A stretch of DNA of 64,000 nucleotides from Streptomyces sp. NBC_00377 (GTDB lineage Bacteria > Actinomycetota > Actinomycetes > Streptomycetales > Streptomycetaceae). The DNA is taken from positions 992,001-1,056,000 of the forward strand of contig NZ_CP107958.1 in the NCBI RefSeq assembly GCF_036075115.1, written 5' to 3'. The notes under the pieces are model-generated. The model was not told the origin of the DNA and searched no databases. It saw only the letters and a list, made by a program, of their open reading frames with translations. A program made the position numbers and the translations under genes. Shown in pieces: positions 18,487-27,451 of the stretch (positions within the stretch are counted from its first letter, which is position 1; each line of letters opens with the position of its first letter).

Positions 18487-19425
18487 ATGGCTGCCGTGAC
18501 CACCCCCGCGACCGGGACGACCCCGGCGACGCACGTACGTCCCCTCAGGCGCCGGCCCACCCCCGGGCGGATCGTGGCCTGGGCGGTGCTGGGTGTGATG
18601 ATGCTCATCACCCTGCTGCCGTTCTACTGGATCCTGCGCACCGCGCTGTCCACCAACTCCGGACTCGCCGCGAGTCCGGGCGACCCGCTGCCGGTCGATC
18701 TGACCTCGGGCGGCTTCGAGCGGGCGCTCGGCCTCCAGTCGACCACGGAGGCGGTCGCGCAGGGCGGCGCGGGCGGCGGGCTGAAGTTCTGGCGCTATCT
18801 GCTCAACTCGGTGATCGTCTCGACCATCGTCACCGTCTGTCAGATCTTCTTCTCCGCCATGGCCGCGTACGCTTTCGCGCGGCTGCGCTGGCGGGGCCGG
18901 GACAGGGTGTTCGCCCTGTTCCTCGCCGGCCTGATGGTGCCGACCATCTTCACCCTGCTGCCGAACTTCGTCCTCATCAAGGAACTCGGCCTGGTGGACT
19001 CCCTGCTGGGGATCGCCCTGCCCACGATGTTCATGACGCCGTTCGCGGTCTTCTTCCTGCGCCAGTTCTTCATGAACGTCCCGAGGGAGGTCGAGGAAGC
19101 GGCGCTGCTCGACGGCGCCGGGAAGGTGCGGATCTTCTTCCGGGTGCTGCTGCCGATGGCGTCCACGCCGGTCCTCACCCTGGCCGTACTGACGTACATC
19201 ACGTCGTGGAACGACTACTTCTGGCCGCTGATGGTCTCCTACGGCGACAGCTCGCGCGTCCTCACCGTGGCGCTGGCCATCTTCCGGGCACAGACCCCGC
19301 AGACCGGCACCGACTGGTCGGGCCTGATGGCGGCCACCCTCATCGCGGCCCTGCCCATGCTCGTGCTCTTCGGGTTCTTCGCGCGCCGCATCGTCAGTTC
19401 CATCAGCTTCACCGGCATCAAGTAA
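18487..19425 (+). CDS. Sugar ABC transporter permease (MalG/UgpE type)
   Basis: This is a 312-residue membrane protein with six helices and the EAA-type loop EEAALLDGAGKVRIFFRVLLP (about residues 200-220). The basic N-terminal tail and LPFYWILRTALS are typical of the second CUT1 permease. It starts 15 bp after the first permease with AAAGGGAGG directly upstream, so the two are co-translated. It forms the membrane channel with the first permease. Confidence 0.92.
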   Translation: MAAVTTPATGTTPATHVRPLRRRPTPGRIVAWAVLGVMMLITLLPFYWILRTALSTNSGLAASPGDPLPVDLTSGGFERALGLQSTTEAVAQGGAGGGLKFWRYLLNSVIVSTIVTVCQIFFSAMAAYAFARLRWRGRDRVFALFLAGLMVPTIFTLLPNFVLIKELGLVDSLLGIALPTMFMTPFAVFFLRQFFMNVPREVEEAALLDGAGKVRIFFRVLLPMASTPVLTLAVLTYITSWNDYFWPLMVSYGDSSRVLTVALAIFRAQTPQTGTDWSGLMAATLIAALPMLVLFGFFARRIVSSISFTGIK

Positions 19426-19435
19426 GGGGACGGAC

Positions 19436-20782
19436 ATGCGGATACGGATGCGTACGGTCACCGCGCTGGCCGGGGTGCTCGGGCTGTCCCTGGTGAGCGG
19501 TTGCGCCCAGGGCGGCGCCGGATCGTCGGCGCACACGGTGACGTACTGGCTGTGGGACGCCAACCAGCAGCCCGCCTACGAGGCGTGCGCGAAGGACTTC
19601 CAGGAGCAGAACCCCGGACTGAGGGTGAAGATCACCCAGTTGGGCTGGGACGACTACTGGACCAAACTCACCGCGAGCTTCATCGCGGGCACCGAGCCGG
19701 ACGTGTTCACCGACCACATCCAGAAGTTCGGCCAGTTCGCCGACCTGAAGGTGCTGGAACCGCTCGACGACCTGGGCATCGACGACGCCCGCTACCAGCC
19801 GGGGCTGGGGGCCAACTGGATGGGCCAGGACGGCCACCGCTACGGCGCGCCGAAGGACTGGGACACCGTCGCCCTCTTCTACAACCGCGCGATGGCCAAG
19901 GACGCGGGCCTGACCCGCGAGCAGTTGAACGGCCTGTCCTGGAACCCCGAGGACGGCGGCACCTTCGAGAAGGCCATCGCGCACCTGACCGTCGACAGCA
20001 AGGGCAGGCGGGGCGACGAGCCGGGCTTCGACAAGAACCACGTCAAGGTGTACGGCCTCGCGACCAACGGCGGGGGCGACGGCGACGGCCAGACCCAGTG
20101 GAGCACCTTCACCGCCTCCGCCGGCTGGACCTACACCGACCGGAAGCGGTGGGGCACGAAGTACCGGTACGACAGCTCGACCTTCCAGTCGGTCGTCAAG
20201 TGGTACTTCGGTCTGGCGAAGAAGGGCTACATGGTGCCCTTCACCGACTACAACTCCCAGTCCAACCAGGCCAACACCCAGGTGTCCGCGGGCAAGGCGG
20301 CCGCCTCCTTCGACGGCGCCTGGATGATCTCGTCGTACGACGGTTTCAAGGGCATGGACATCGACACCGCGGTCACGCCGGCCGGCCCGACCGGCGAACG
20401 GGCCACGATGATGAACGGACTCGCCGACTCGGTGACCAGGAACGCCCGGAACAAGGCGGGTGCGAAGAAGTGGGTCGCGTACCTGGCGTCGGACGAGTGC
20501 CAGAAGACGGTGGGGGGCTACGGGATCGTCTTCCCGGCGACGCCCGACGGCACCGAGGCCGCGGTGGCGGCGTACCGGAAGAAAGGCATCGACGTCAGCG
20601 CGTTCACCGAACCGGTCTCGGACAAGAAGCACTTCGCGACCTTCTCCTATCCGATCACCAACTACGCCGCCGACGTGTACGCGCTGATGCACCCGGCCAT
20701 GCAGGACATCTTCGGCAACGGCAAGCCCGTGAGCAGCCTGGACCGGACCACCAGCCAGATCAACCTGATTCTCGACCAGTGA
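19436..20782 (+). CDS. Sugar ABC transporter substrate-binding lipoprotein
   Basis: This is a 448-residue family-1 solute-binding protein. It has a signal peptide with lipobox LVSGC (Cys23 lipidated), then a two-lobed fold beginning VTYWLWDANQQPAYEACAKDFQ and containing DWDTVALFYNRAMAKDAGL. It would capture a sugar outside the membrane and deliver it to the two upstream permeases. It starts 10 bp after the MalG-type gene. The ligand is not determinable from sequence; the ROK regulator and the downstream oxidoreductase suggest a mono- or disaccharide that is oxidised after uptake. Confidence 0.92.
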   Translation: MRIRMRTVTALAGVLGLSLVSGCAQGGAGSSAHTVTYWLWDANQQPAYEACAKDFQEQNPGLRVKITQLGWDDYWTKLTASFIAGTEPDVFTDHIQKFGQFADLKVLEPLDDLGIDDARYQPGLGANWMGQDGHRYGAPKDWDTVALFYNRAMAKDAGLTREQLNGLSWNPEDGGTFEKAIAHLTVDSKGRRGDEPGFDKNHVKVYGLATNGGGDGDGQTQWSTFTASAGWTYTDRKRWGTKYRYDSSTFQSVVKWYFGLAKKGYMVPFTDYNSQSNQANTQVSAGKAAASFDGAWMISSYDGFKGMDIDTAVTPAGPTGERATMMNGLADSVTRNARNKAGAKKWVAYLASDECQKTVGGYGIVFPATPDGTEAAVAAYRKKGIDVSAFTEPVSDKKHFATFSYPITNYAADVYALMHPAMQDIFGNGKPVSSLDRTTSQINLILDQ

Positions 20783-20796
20783 AGGGCATGCCACAC

Positions 20797-21999
20797 ATGA
20801 CGTTCTCCCTCGGCATCGTCGGTGCCGGACAGTTCTCGGGCCAGTTCGCCAAGCTGTTCCTCGCTCACCCCGGCGTCGGTGACGTGTACGTCACCGACCT
20901 GCTGCCCGAACGTGCCGAGCGGCTCGCCGCCGAGGTGGGTCTGACGGGCACGTTCCCCTCGTACGAGGCGATGCTGGAGTCGGCGGCGGTCGACGCGGTC
21001 GCCGTCTTCACCCAGCGCTGGACGCACGGCCCCCTGGTCCTCCAGGGTCTCGCGGCCGGCAAGCACGTGTACTCCGCCGTCCCCATGGCGATCACCGCGG
21101 AGGAGATAGCGGCGATCATCGACGCCGTCAAGGCGACCGGACTGACGTACATGATGGGCGAGACAAGTCAGTACAACCCGGCGACCGTGCACGCCCGCAA
21201 CCAGATCGCGGACGGCGCCTTCGGGCGCCTCTTCTACGCCGAGGGCGACTACGTCCACGACATGGACCTGGGCTTCTACGAGGCCTATCAGTACAGCGGC
21301 GGCGAGAACTGGAAGGCGACCGCCAGCTATCCCCCGTTGCTGTACCCCACCCACTCGGTGGGCGGCGTCCTGGGCGCCTGGCGGACGCACGCGGTGAGCG
21401 TGTCGGCGATCGGCGTCGTCGACGGGCGGGGGGACGGCGTCTTCGACAAGGAGGTCAGCCAGTTCGGCAACGACTTCTCCAACGCCACCGCGCTGTTCGA
21501 GGTGGCGGGCGGCGGTTCCTTCCGGACGAACGAGTTCCGGCGGGTGGGATACCCCTCCCATATCCGGGAGTCCCGTTTCCGCTTCTTCGGCACCGAGGCG
21601 AGCATGGAACAGCTGGCGACGGTGGCGCTGTGGCAGGACAAGAACGGTGTGAAGGACATCAGCGAGCTGCTCGAACCCAAGCCCACCCTGTCCCCCGACG
21701 ACCCGTCGCTCCAGCACATCGCGCCCGATCTGCGGGCCGCCTTCACCTCCGGGTCGGCGCCCGTACACGACCGTGCGCGGCTGCCGCGGGAGTTCGACGA
21801 ACTGCACAACGGGCACGAGGGCAGTCACCACTTCCTGGTGGACGACTTCGTGACCGCCGTGAACAGCCGTAGGCTGCCGCCGGTGAACGCCTGGGTCGCG
21901 GCCCGTTACACCCTGCCGGGCGTCATCGCGCACGAGTCCGCGCGGCAGGGCGGGACCAGGCTGGAGATCCCGGACTTCGGGGACGCGCCCGAGGCGTGA
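20797..21999 (+). CDS. Gfo/Idh/MocA-family oxidoreductase
   Basis: This is a 400-residue NAD(P)-dependent dehydrogenase. It has an N-terminal Rossmann domain (LGIVGAGQFSGQFA) and the family's second domain, but the usual EKP motif after HVY is replaced by AVPMAIT; the Lys of EKP often takes part in catalysis, so activity may differ. GEDNWK-like SGGENWKA and HSVGGVLGAWRTHAVSVSA follow. The ATG at 20797 has GAAGGG 10 nt upstream; an earlier in-frame ATG at 20788 is too close to that site. It is last in the importer operon, so it probably oxidises or epimerises the imported sugar. Confidence 0.88.
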   Translation: MTFSLGIVGAGQFSGQFAKLFLAHPGVGDVYVTDLLPERAERLAAEVGLTGTFPSYEAMLESAAVDAVAVFTQRWTHGPLVLQGLAAGKHVYSAVPMAITAEEIAAIIDAVKATGLTYMMGETSQYNPATVHARNQIADGAFGRLFYAEGDYVHDMDLGFYEAYQYSGGENWKATASYPPLLYPTHSVGGVLGAWRTHAVSVSAIGVVDGRGDGVFDKEVSQFGNDFSNATALFEVAGGGSFRTNEFRRVGYPSHIRESRFRFFGTEASMEQLATVALWQDKNGVKDISELLEPKPTLSPDDPSLQHIAPDLRAAFTSGSAPVHDRARLPREFDELHNGHEGSHHFLVDDFVTAVNSRRLPPVNAWVAARYTLPGVIAHESARQGGTRLEIPDFGDAPEA

Positions 22000-22046
22000 C
22001 GCCCGGGAACGCCGGGCGCCCTCGCCGCCTCAGCGACCTGAGCGGC

Positions 22047-22742
22047 TCAGGTGCCCGGCTTACGGCCGTACACGAAGACGTCGTCGCCGTTCTTCAGCAG
22101 CGACCAGTACTTCTTGGCGGTCGTCGTGGTCATGTTGACGCAGCCGTGCGAACCCGGCGGGTTCCACATGCTGAGACCGACGGAGTGGAAGGCCTGACCG
22201 CCGTCGAAGAACTGGCTGTAGGGCATGGGCACGTTGTAGATGCTCGACACGTGGTCGATGTGGCGCCAGTAGATCTTCTTCAGACCGGTGCGGGTCTCGT
22301 ACCCGTCGCGGCCCGTGCGGACCGGGACGGGCCCGTAGACCAGTTTGCTGCCGTCCTGGATCCAGCTGAGCTGGAGGGTGAGGTTGACGCAGGCGATGCG
22401 GCCCTTGTTGGTCGGGCACTTGCCGGCCTTGTTGGGCTTGTTGCCCACGGCCTTCTGCTTGTTCATCAGGTCCATCACGCCCCAGGTGACGGGCCCGGCG
22501 TAGCCGATGTTCGGGCTGATGCCGTGCTTGTTCTGGAAGGCCTGGATGGCCTTGCAGTCGGTGCTCGACTGCTTGCCGTCGACGGGCCGGCCGAGGAACT
22601 TCTCCACCTGCTTCTGGTAGGGCCCGGCCTGCGTCGTACAGCTCGCGGCCTGGGCCGGCGCCGCGCCCAGCGCCAGCGTCAACGGCGCGACCAGGCCGGT
22701 GAGCCCGAGCACGACGGCCCCTCGTCTGCGTATGTCCCCCAT
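22047..22742 (-). CDS. Secreted L,D-transpeptidase (YkuD) with peptidoglycan-binding region
   Basis: This is a 231-residue exported enzyme. It has a signal peptide (1-33, ending in AQA), a small helical segment with paired Cys (35-120) resembling a peptidoglycan-binding module, and a YkuD catalytic domain with H186 (AFHSVGL), H199 and nucleophile C201 (SHGCVNM). L,D-transpeptidases make 3-3 crosslinks or attach proteins to the wall, and are prominent in Actinobacteria. The ATG at 22742 directly precedes the signal peptide and has GGGAGAGG upstream. Monocistronic. Confidence 0.9.
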   Translation of the reverse strand: MGDIRRRGAVVLGLTGLVAPLTLALGAAPAQAASCTTQAGPYQKQVEKFLGRPVDGKQSSTDCKAIQAFQNKHGISPNIGYAGPVTWGVMDLMNKQKAVGNKPNKAGKCPTNKGRIACVNLTLQLSWIQDGSKLVYGPVPVRTGRDGYETRTGLKKIYWRHIDHVSSIYNVPMPYSQFFDGGQAFHSVGLSMWNPPGSHGCVNMTTTTAKKYWSLLKNGDDVFVYGRKPGT

Positions 22743-22972
22743 GGCTGCCCTCTCCCTGGCACAAGTGTGGCGATCTCTCCCTCCTAGACATCTGTCCCCC
22801 GGCATCGGTTGTAGGCCGGGCCGACCTGTGACGAAACAGTGAACTTCCCCACCGCCGCGACCGATTCAGCCACCTCTTATGCCTGATTCGGACCGTTTCA
22901 TCCTGGAGGGTCTGCCCGGCGTCCGGTCCAGTTTCCTTCGATTGGATCGCGCGCCGGCCGGTGCTCCCGTCC

Positions 22973-22978
22973 TAGGTT
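22973..22978 (+). promoter_or_regulatory. -10-like TAGGTT 6 nt before ATG: probable leaderless transcript
   Basis: TAGGTT fits the Streptomyces housekeeping -10 pattern (TAGNNT) and ends 6 nt before the decarboxylase ATG at 22985, with no ribosome-binding site between. That spacing puts the transcription start on or next to the ATG, as in leaderless mRNAs. No clear -35 was identified. Confidence 0.4.
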
Positions 22979-22984
22979 CCCCCC

Positions 22985-24376
22985 ATGCACCGCGATCTCG
23001 CCGACGATCTCTCCAGGCTTCCCGAGCTCCTCCGGTCCGCCCGTGACTTCGCCGTCCGTGAAATGACCGGCCTGGCCGAGCGCCCGGTCGTGCGCCTGGA
23101 CGCGCCGCCCGGCCGGACGGCCCTGCCCGACGACGGGGCGGGGTCCGAGGGCGCTCTCGCTCGGTTCGCCGAGCACTGGGCCCCCGGGTTCTCCGGTTCG
23201 GCCGGCCCGCGCTACCTCGGCTTCGTCACCGGTGGCGCGACGCCCGCGTCGGTCGCCGGAGACTGGCTGACCGCCGCCTACGACCAGAACGTCTCCGGGT
23301 CCGGGGGCTCCTGGGCGGCGGCGCTCGAGCGGGAGACCGTGGCCTGGCTGCGAGAGCTGTTCGGGCTGGGCGAGGAGCACAGCGGGGCGTTCGTGACCGG
23401 CGCCACCGTCTCCACCACCGTCGGCCTCGCCGTCGCCCGTGAGTGGCTCGGCGAACGGCTGGGGGTGGACGTGTCCCGGGAGGGCGCGGCCGCACTGGGA
23501 GCCGTGGACGTCCTCTCGGGCAGCCCGCACTCCAGTGTCGCCAAGGCGCTGTCGGTACTGGGCATCGGCCGGGACCGGCTGCGCCAGGTGCCCGTGCTGC
23601 CGGGCGGCCGGGAGGCAGTGGACGTCGTCGCCCTCGAATCGGCGCTGGCCGCGCTGGACGGCAGGGCGGCGATCGTGGTGGCCAACGCGGGTACCGTCAA
23701 CACCGTCGACTTCGACGATCTGCGGGCGATCGCGGCCCTGAAGGAGCGGTACGGCTTCTGGCTGCACGTGGACGCGGCGTTCGGCGGTTTCGCCGCCCTC
23801 TCCCCCGCCTACGCGCACCTCGTCGACGGGCTCGACGCGGCCGACTCGGTCTGCGTGGACCTGCACAAGTGGCTCAACGTGCCCTATGACGCGGCCGTGC
23901 AGTTCACCCGCCGCCGCGACCTCCAGGTGCGGGTCTTCCACAACGCCTCGCCGTACCTCGGACTGCCCACCGGCGAGCCCGACTTCGTCCACCTCACCCC
24001 GGAGAACTCCCGGCGGCTGCGCGCGCTGCCGGCCTGGTTCTCGCTGGTGGCCTACGGGCGGGCCGGGCACCGCGAGATCGTGGAGCGGAGCGTGGACCTC
24101 GCGATCCGGCTCGGTGAGGGTGTCGCCGCGCTGGACGGGCTGCGGCTGCTGGCCCCGGTGCGGCTGAACGTCGTCTGCTTCACTCTCGCCGACGACCCGA
24201 CGCCGGCGCGGCTCGGCGCGCTGGCGGACGCCGTGGCGGCGTCCGGGGAGGCGTTCCTGACGCCGACGGTGTACGGCGGGGTCCCGGCGCTGCGGGCCGC
24301 GTTCAGCAACTGGCGCACCTCGCGGGCGGACGTGGAGCGGGTGCTCGGGGCGCTCACTTCGGCACTCCCGGGCTGA
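22985..24376 (+). CDS. PLP-dependent group II decarboxylase-like enzyme
   Basis: This is a 463-residue fold-type I PLP enzyme related to aromatic-L-amino-acid and glutamate decarboxylases. It has PRYLGFVTGGATPASV near the active site, GAFVTGATVSTTVGLAVA, the PLP-stacking HVDAAFGGFA and the Schiff-base Lys in DLHKWLNVPYD. Products would be an amine and CO2; the substrate is unknown. No transporter or pathway partner is intact downstream: the next sequence is a hairpin and then gene fragments. Translation probably starts on a leaderless mRNA at 22985. Confidence 0.85.
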   Translation: MHRDLADDLSRLPELLRSARDFAVREMTGLAERPVVRLDAPPGRTALPDDGAGSEGALARFAEHWAPGFSGSAGPRYLGFVTGGATPASVAGDWLTAAYDQNVSGSGGSWAAALERETVAWLRELFGLGEEHSGAFVTGATVSTTVGLAVAREWLGERLGVDVSREGAAALGAVDVLSGSPHSSVAKALSVLGIGRDRLRQVPVLPGGREAVDVVALESALAALDGRAAIVVANAGTVNTVDFDDLRAIAALKERYGFWLHVDAAFGGFAALSPAYAHLVDGLDAADSVCVDLHKWLNVPYDAAVQFTRRRDLQVRVFHNASPYLGLPTGEPDFVHLTPENSRRLRALPAWFSLVAYGRAGHREIVERSVDLAIRLGEGVAALDGLRLLAPVRLNVVCFTLADDPTPARLGALADAVAASGEAFLTPTVYGGVPALRAAFSNWRTSRADVERVLGALTSALPG

Positions 24377-24399
24377 GCGGCAGCGCCCCCCGCTGCCGC
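24377..24399 (+). terminator. Hairpin directly after the decarboxylase stop
   Basis: GCGGCAGCG (24377-24385) and CGCTGCCGC (24391-24399) form a perfect 9-bp stem with a CCCCC loop, starting at the base after the stop codon. It is a likely intrinsic-type terminator without a T run. Confidence 0.65.
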
Positions 24400-24402
24400 G
24401 GG

Positions 24403-24471
24403 AGTTGACGGAGGTCGGCGCCGCGGTCCCCGACCTCAAGGCCGGCGACCGGGTCGTCGTGCCCGCGAGGA
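24403..24471 (+). pseudogene. Zinc alcohol dehydrogenase, internal fragment
   Basis: About 23 plus-strand codons read ELTEVGAAVPDLKAGDRVVV then PA. This is the conserved GroES-like segment of zinc-dependent alcohol dehydrogenases (G.V..VG..V..LK.GDRV.VP). Neither the ADH start nor its Rossmann domain is present: the decarboxylase terminator lies immediately before it and the MFS fragment immediately after. It is a short relic and the match is from memory of the motif, so moderate confidence. Confidence 0.5.
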
Positions 24472-25132
24472 CATGCCGTACGCCCTCCGCGATCTGGGCG
24501 CCCAGCCGGGCCCCGGGTGCCGGGCGGGGCGCGTCGTCGCCCCGCCCGAGTGCCAGGAGCCGGAGCGCGGAGACGAGATAGGCGCCCGCCGCGCAGAGCA
24601 CGGCCACGGGCGCGGTGAGCAGTTGGACGAGTCCGCCGCCCGCCCCGCGTCCCGCGATGCCGCCCACGGCCTGGAGGCTCACCACGGCCGTGTTGGCGCG
24701 CACCAGGGCGGCGCGGCCGACCACCTGGGGCAGCGCGCTCTGCGAGCCGACGTCGAAGAAGACGGTCGCGCATCCGTTGAGCAGGACCACCGCGTACAGG
24801 TGGACGAGGGTGAGCGCGTCGGCCTGCCAGGCGAGGGGTACGGACGAGAACAGCACGGCCCGCGACACGTCCGCGAGAATCAGGATGCGGCCGTGCCGCA
24901 TCCGGTCCACCCAGACCCCGGCCGGCAGGCCGATGAACAGGAACGCGACCGTGCTCAGCGTGGCCAGCGCACCGACCTGTCCGGGGCTCGCGTCGAGCGC
25001 GGTCACGGCGACGAGGGGCACGGCGACGTAGCTGACGTTCGTGCCGAGCTGGCTCAGTGCGGTGGCCGAGAACAGGACGCGGAAGTCGCGGACGCGCCAG
25101 GGTGAGGCGGCCGGCTGTGAGGGGGTGTGCAC
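24470..25132 (-). pseudogene. MFS transporter, truncated after about six helices
   Basis: From GTG 25132 the minus strand encodes about 220 residues of a drug-efflux-type MFS protein: WRVRDFRVLFSATALSQLG, the loop motif AGVWVDRMRHGRILILADVS between helices 2 and 3, then NGCATVFFDVGSQSALPQVV and RANTAVVSLQAVGGIAGRGAG. Homology ends at IAEGVRHVLAG, the central loop before helix 7. Beyond this (below about 24470) the frame reads through the antisense of the ADH fragment and the decarboxylase. The second half of the transporter is gone, so it should be non-functional. The start codon is uncertain. Confidence 0.75.
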
Positions 25133-25233
25133 GGTTGCACGCTGCCCGACGTCCTCCCGGCAGGACAAGTGAAAAGATCTACAGGGGCTGTTAAGCGCCT
25201 CTACCACGTCAACAGGACGGAGACCGTGCGGGT

Positions 25234-25770
25234 ATGACCGCGTTCCTTCAGCAACTCCCCGCCCTTCTGGGTGTCGTCGTCGGCGCCCTCGGCTCCTATG
25301 CCGCGGTCGTACGCAGTGACCGGGTCCGGTTCCGGCGCGAGCGTGCGGCCCGCTGGGAGGAGCGGCGTCTGTCGGTGTACAGCGACTACGCGCGGACGTT
25401 GAAGGCGTCCGTGAATCTGGCGTACCGGGTCGCCGCGCATTTCGGCAACGACCCGCATCCGCATCCGATGTCGCCGCAGGAGGCCGAGCCGCTGCTGGCG
25501 CAGGCGACCGACAGACGGGACCCCTCCGGCGAGGCGCTGATCATGCTGGGCAGCCGGGACGCGGTGGAGCGGGCCCGGGTGTGGGTGCGCGTGGTGATGG
25601 ACATGGAGCGGTTCCTGCGCGACGGGACGCACGACCCGCAGGCCTGGCAGGCGCTGTTGGAGCGGCAGCGCGCCGGCCGTGAGGGCTACTACACGGCCGT
25701 GCGCGAGGACCTCGACCTGCCACCGGGGCACTCGGCGCGCTGGCCCACACTGCCGGTGCCGCCGTCGTGA
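25234..25770 (+). CDS. Hypothetical protein with N-terminal membrane helix
   Basis: This 178-residue protein begins with a hydrophobic segment (about residues 6-24, LPALLGVVVGALGSYAAVV), then an Arg-rich amphipathic stretch and a helical soluble domain (about 45-160). This layout, a short N-terminal anchor and a cytoplasmic helical domain, is common among conserved Streptomyces proteins of unknown function. The ATG at 25234 is the natural start. It converges on the SDR gene with only 4 bp between stops. Confidence 0.65.
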   Translation: MTAFLQQLPALLGVVVGALGSYAAVVRSDRVRFRRERAARWEERRLSVYSDYARTLKASVNLAYRVAAHFGNDPHPHPMSPQEAEPLLAQATDRRDPSGEALIMLGSRDAVERARVWVRVVMDMERFLRDGTHDPQAWQALLERQRAGREGYYTAVREDLDLPPGHSARWPTLPVPPS

Positions 25771-25774
25771 GCGG

Positions 25775-26689
25775 TCAGCGGTATCCCGTGGTGTCGGCCG
25801 TCTTCCCCGGGTCCTGCACCTCGACCATGTAGCGCCAGGCGTCGGGGCGGCTGCCGTCGAGGTCGGTGAAGCCGTACACCGGCGCCAGACCTCCGCTGGA
25901 CAGGGACCGCCCGTTGAAGCGGGCCACGTCGGGGTCGGCGGCCAGGGCGGCGACCGCCCGGCCGACGTAGCGGGGTGTCTCCGAGATGGCGAAGTGGGGC
26001 ACGCGGTCGAGGGCGTCGCGCCAGTTGTCCTCGCGGACGCCGAACTGTTCGAGCATCAGCTCCGACCGCATCCAGCCGGGGGTGAGCGCGAGGGCGGTGG
26101 CGCCGCGCGGCCCGATCTCGTGAGCGAGGGCGAAGGCCATGCGCAGGACGGAGGTCTTGGCGAGGTCGTAGAAGAAGTTCACGCGGTAGGTGTCGCGGTT
26201 GTACTCGGTGGTGCCGTCGGTCATCTCGACGACCAGTCCGCCGGGCCGGCGCAGCAGCAACGGCAGTGCGTGGTGGCTGGTGATCGCGTGGGTCTCGACG
26301 GCGAGCCGGAGGAGGCGCAGCCCGTTGTCCAGGTCGTGCTCCCAGACGGGGGTGTCCCACGCGAAGAGGTGCTCGGCGCCCCAGATGTCGTTGACCAGGA
26401 CGTCGAGGCGGTCCTGCTCCCGCGCGACACGCTCGACGAGGGCGCGGACCTGGCCGGCGTCGAGATGGTCGGTGGGCACGGCGATCCCCTGGCCGCCCGC
26501 CTCGCTGACCAGGTCGGCGGTGTCCTCGATCGTCTCGGGACGGTCGTACTCGGAGCGCCGGGCGCGGGTGGTGCGTCCCGTCACGTAGACGGTGGCGCCG
26601 GCCGCCCCCAGTTCCACGGCGATCCCGCGTCCCGCACCCCGTGTCGCCCCGGCGACCAGGGCGACCCTGCCTTCCAGCGGACCGGACAT
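25775..26689 (-). CDS. SDR-family NAD(P)-dependent oxidoreductase
   Basis: This is a 304-residue short-chain dehydrogenase. The cofactor motif is GATRGAGRGIAVELG (about 14-28), the catalytic Tyr/Lys lies in FFYDLAKTSVLRMAF, and the usual NNAG motif reads NDIWGAE. The protein is about 50 residues longer than minimal SDRs, with a C-terminal extension ending in DPGKTADTTGYR. The subfamily resembles rhamnose/short-chain dehydrogenases of unknown substrate. It is separated by 129 bp from the MBL gene upstream and is probably transcribed on its own. Confidence 0.87.
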   Translation of the reverse strand: MSGPLEGRVALVAGATRGAGRGIAVELGAAGATVYVTGRTTRARRSEYDRPETIEDTADLVSEAGGQGIAVPTDHLDAGQVRALVERVAREQDRLDVLVNDIWGAEHLFAWDTPVWEHDLDNGLRLLRLAVETHAITSHHALPLLLRRPGGLVVEMTDGTTEYNRDTYRVNFFYDLAKTSVLRMAFALAHEIGPRGATALALTPGWMRSELMLEQFGVREDNWRDALDRVPHFAISETPRYVGRAVAALAADPDVARFNGRSLSSGGLAPVYGFTDLDGSRPDAWRYMVEVQDPGKTADTTGYR

Positions 26690-26818
26690 GTCCGACCTCC
26701 TGCGTGTGTCTCGACGGCGTCGTCATCGAGGATCGATGGCGTCGGAACGAGGATCGCGCGGAAGCCGGACACCTCCTGTCGTCTTTCACCCGCCCGGTCA
26801 CCCGGTCGGGTGACCGCT

Positions 26819-27451
26819 TCAGTGCCCCCGGGCGATCCACTCGTCCAGGTGGGGCGCCTCGGCGCCGATGGTCGTGCTGTCGCCGTGACCGGTCAGCACC
26901 TTCGTCTCGGGCGGCAGCGCGAGCAGCCGGTCCCGGATGGAGGTGATGATCGTCGGGAAGTGGGAGTACGAGCGGCCGGTGGCGCCCGGTCCTCCCTGGA
27001 AGAGGGTGTCGCCGGTGAAGAGCACGCCGAGCCCGGGGTCGTGCAGGCAGACCGCGCCGGGTGCGTGCCCGGGCGTGTGCAGCACGGTCAGGTCGGTGCC
27101 GGCCGCCTCGATGACCTGTCCGTCGGCCAGGTGGGCGTCGGGATCGCGGTCCGGGTGGGTGAGCTTCCACAGTGGCAGGTCGTCGGGGTGCAGCCAGATC
27201 GTGGCGCCGGTCGCGTCGGCCAGGGCGGGCGCGGCGGACACGTGGTCGTTGTGGGCGTGGGTGCACACGATGGCCGTCAGCCGGCGTCCGCCCACGGCGG
27301 CCAGGATGGCATCGGCGTCGTGCGCGGCGTCGATGACGATCGCCTCGTGGTCGTCGCCGATGATCCAGACGTTGTTGTCGACGTCCCAGGTGCCGCCGTC
27401 GAGACTGAACTGGCCCGAGGTGACGAGGCGTTCGATGCGCGCGGTCATCAC
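26819..27451 (-). CDS. MBL-fold hydrolase, partner of mycothiol-dependent formaldehyde dehydrogenase
   Basis: This is a 210-residue metallo-beta-lactamase-fold hydrolase with the metal motif [10 protein letters not shown] (HxHxDH), [13 protein letters not shown] and GDTLFQGG, all typical of glyoxalase-II-like enzymes. Its ATG overlaps the stop of the mycothiol dehydrogenase by 4 bp, so the two are translationally coupled. In Actinobacteria this pair is conserved, and the hydrolase is thought to cleave S-formylmycothiol to formate and mycothiol. Role by context plus family; not proven. Confidence 0.88.
   Translation of the reverse strand: MMTARIERLVTSGQFSLDGGTWDVDNNVWIIGDDHEAIVIDAAHDADAILAAVGGRRLTAIVCTHAHNDHVSAAPALADATGATIWLHPDDLPLWKLTHPDRDPDAHLADGQVIEAAGTDLTVLHTPGHAPGAVCLHDPGLGVLFTGDTLFQGGPGATGRSYSHFPTIITSIRDRLLALPPETKVLTGHGDSTTIGAEAPHLDEWIARGH

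Noticed and set aside
17533..19563. A 676-codon minus-strand frame opposite the two permease genes
   Set aside because: Its His/Arg/Glu/Gln-rich, domain-free translation is typical of antisense of membrane-protein genes.
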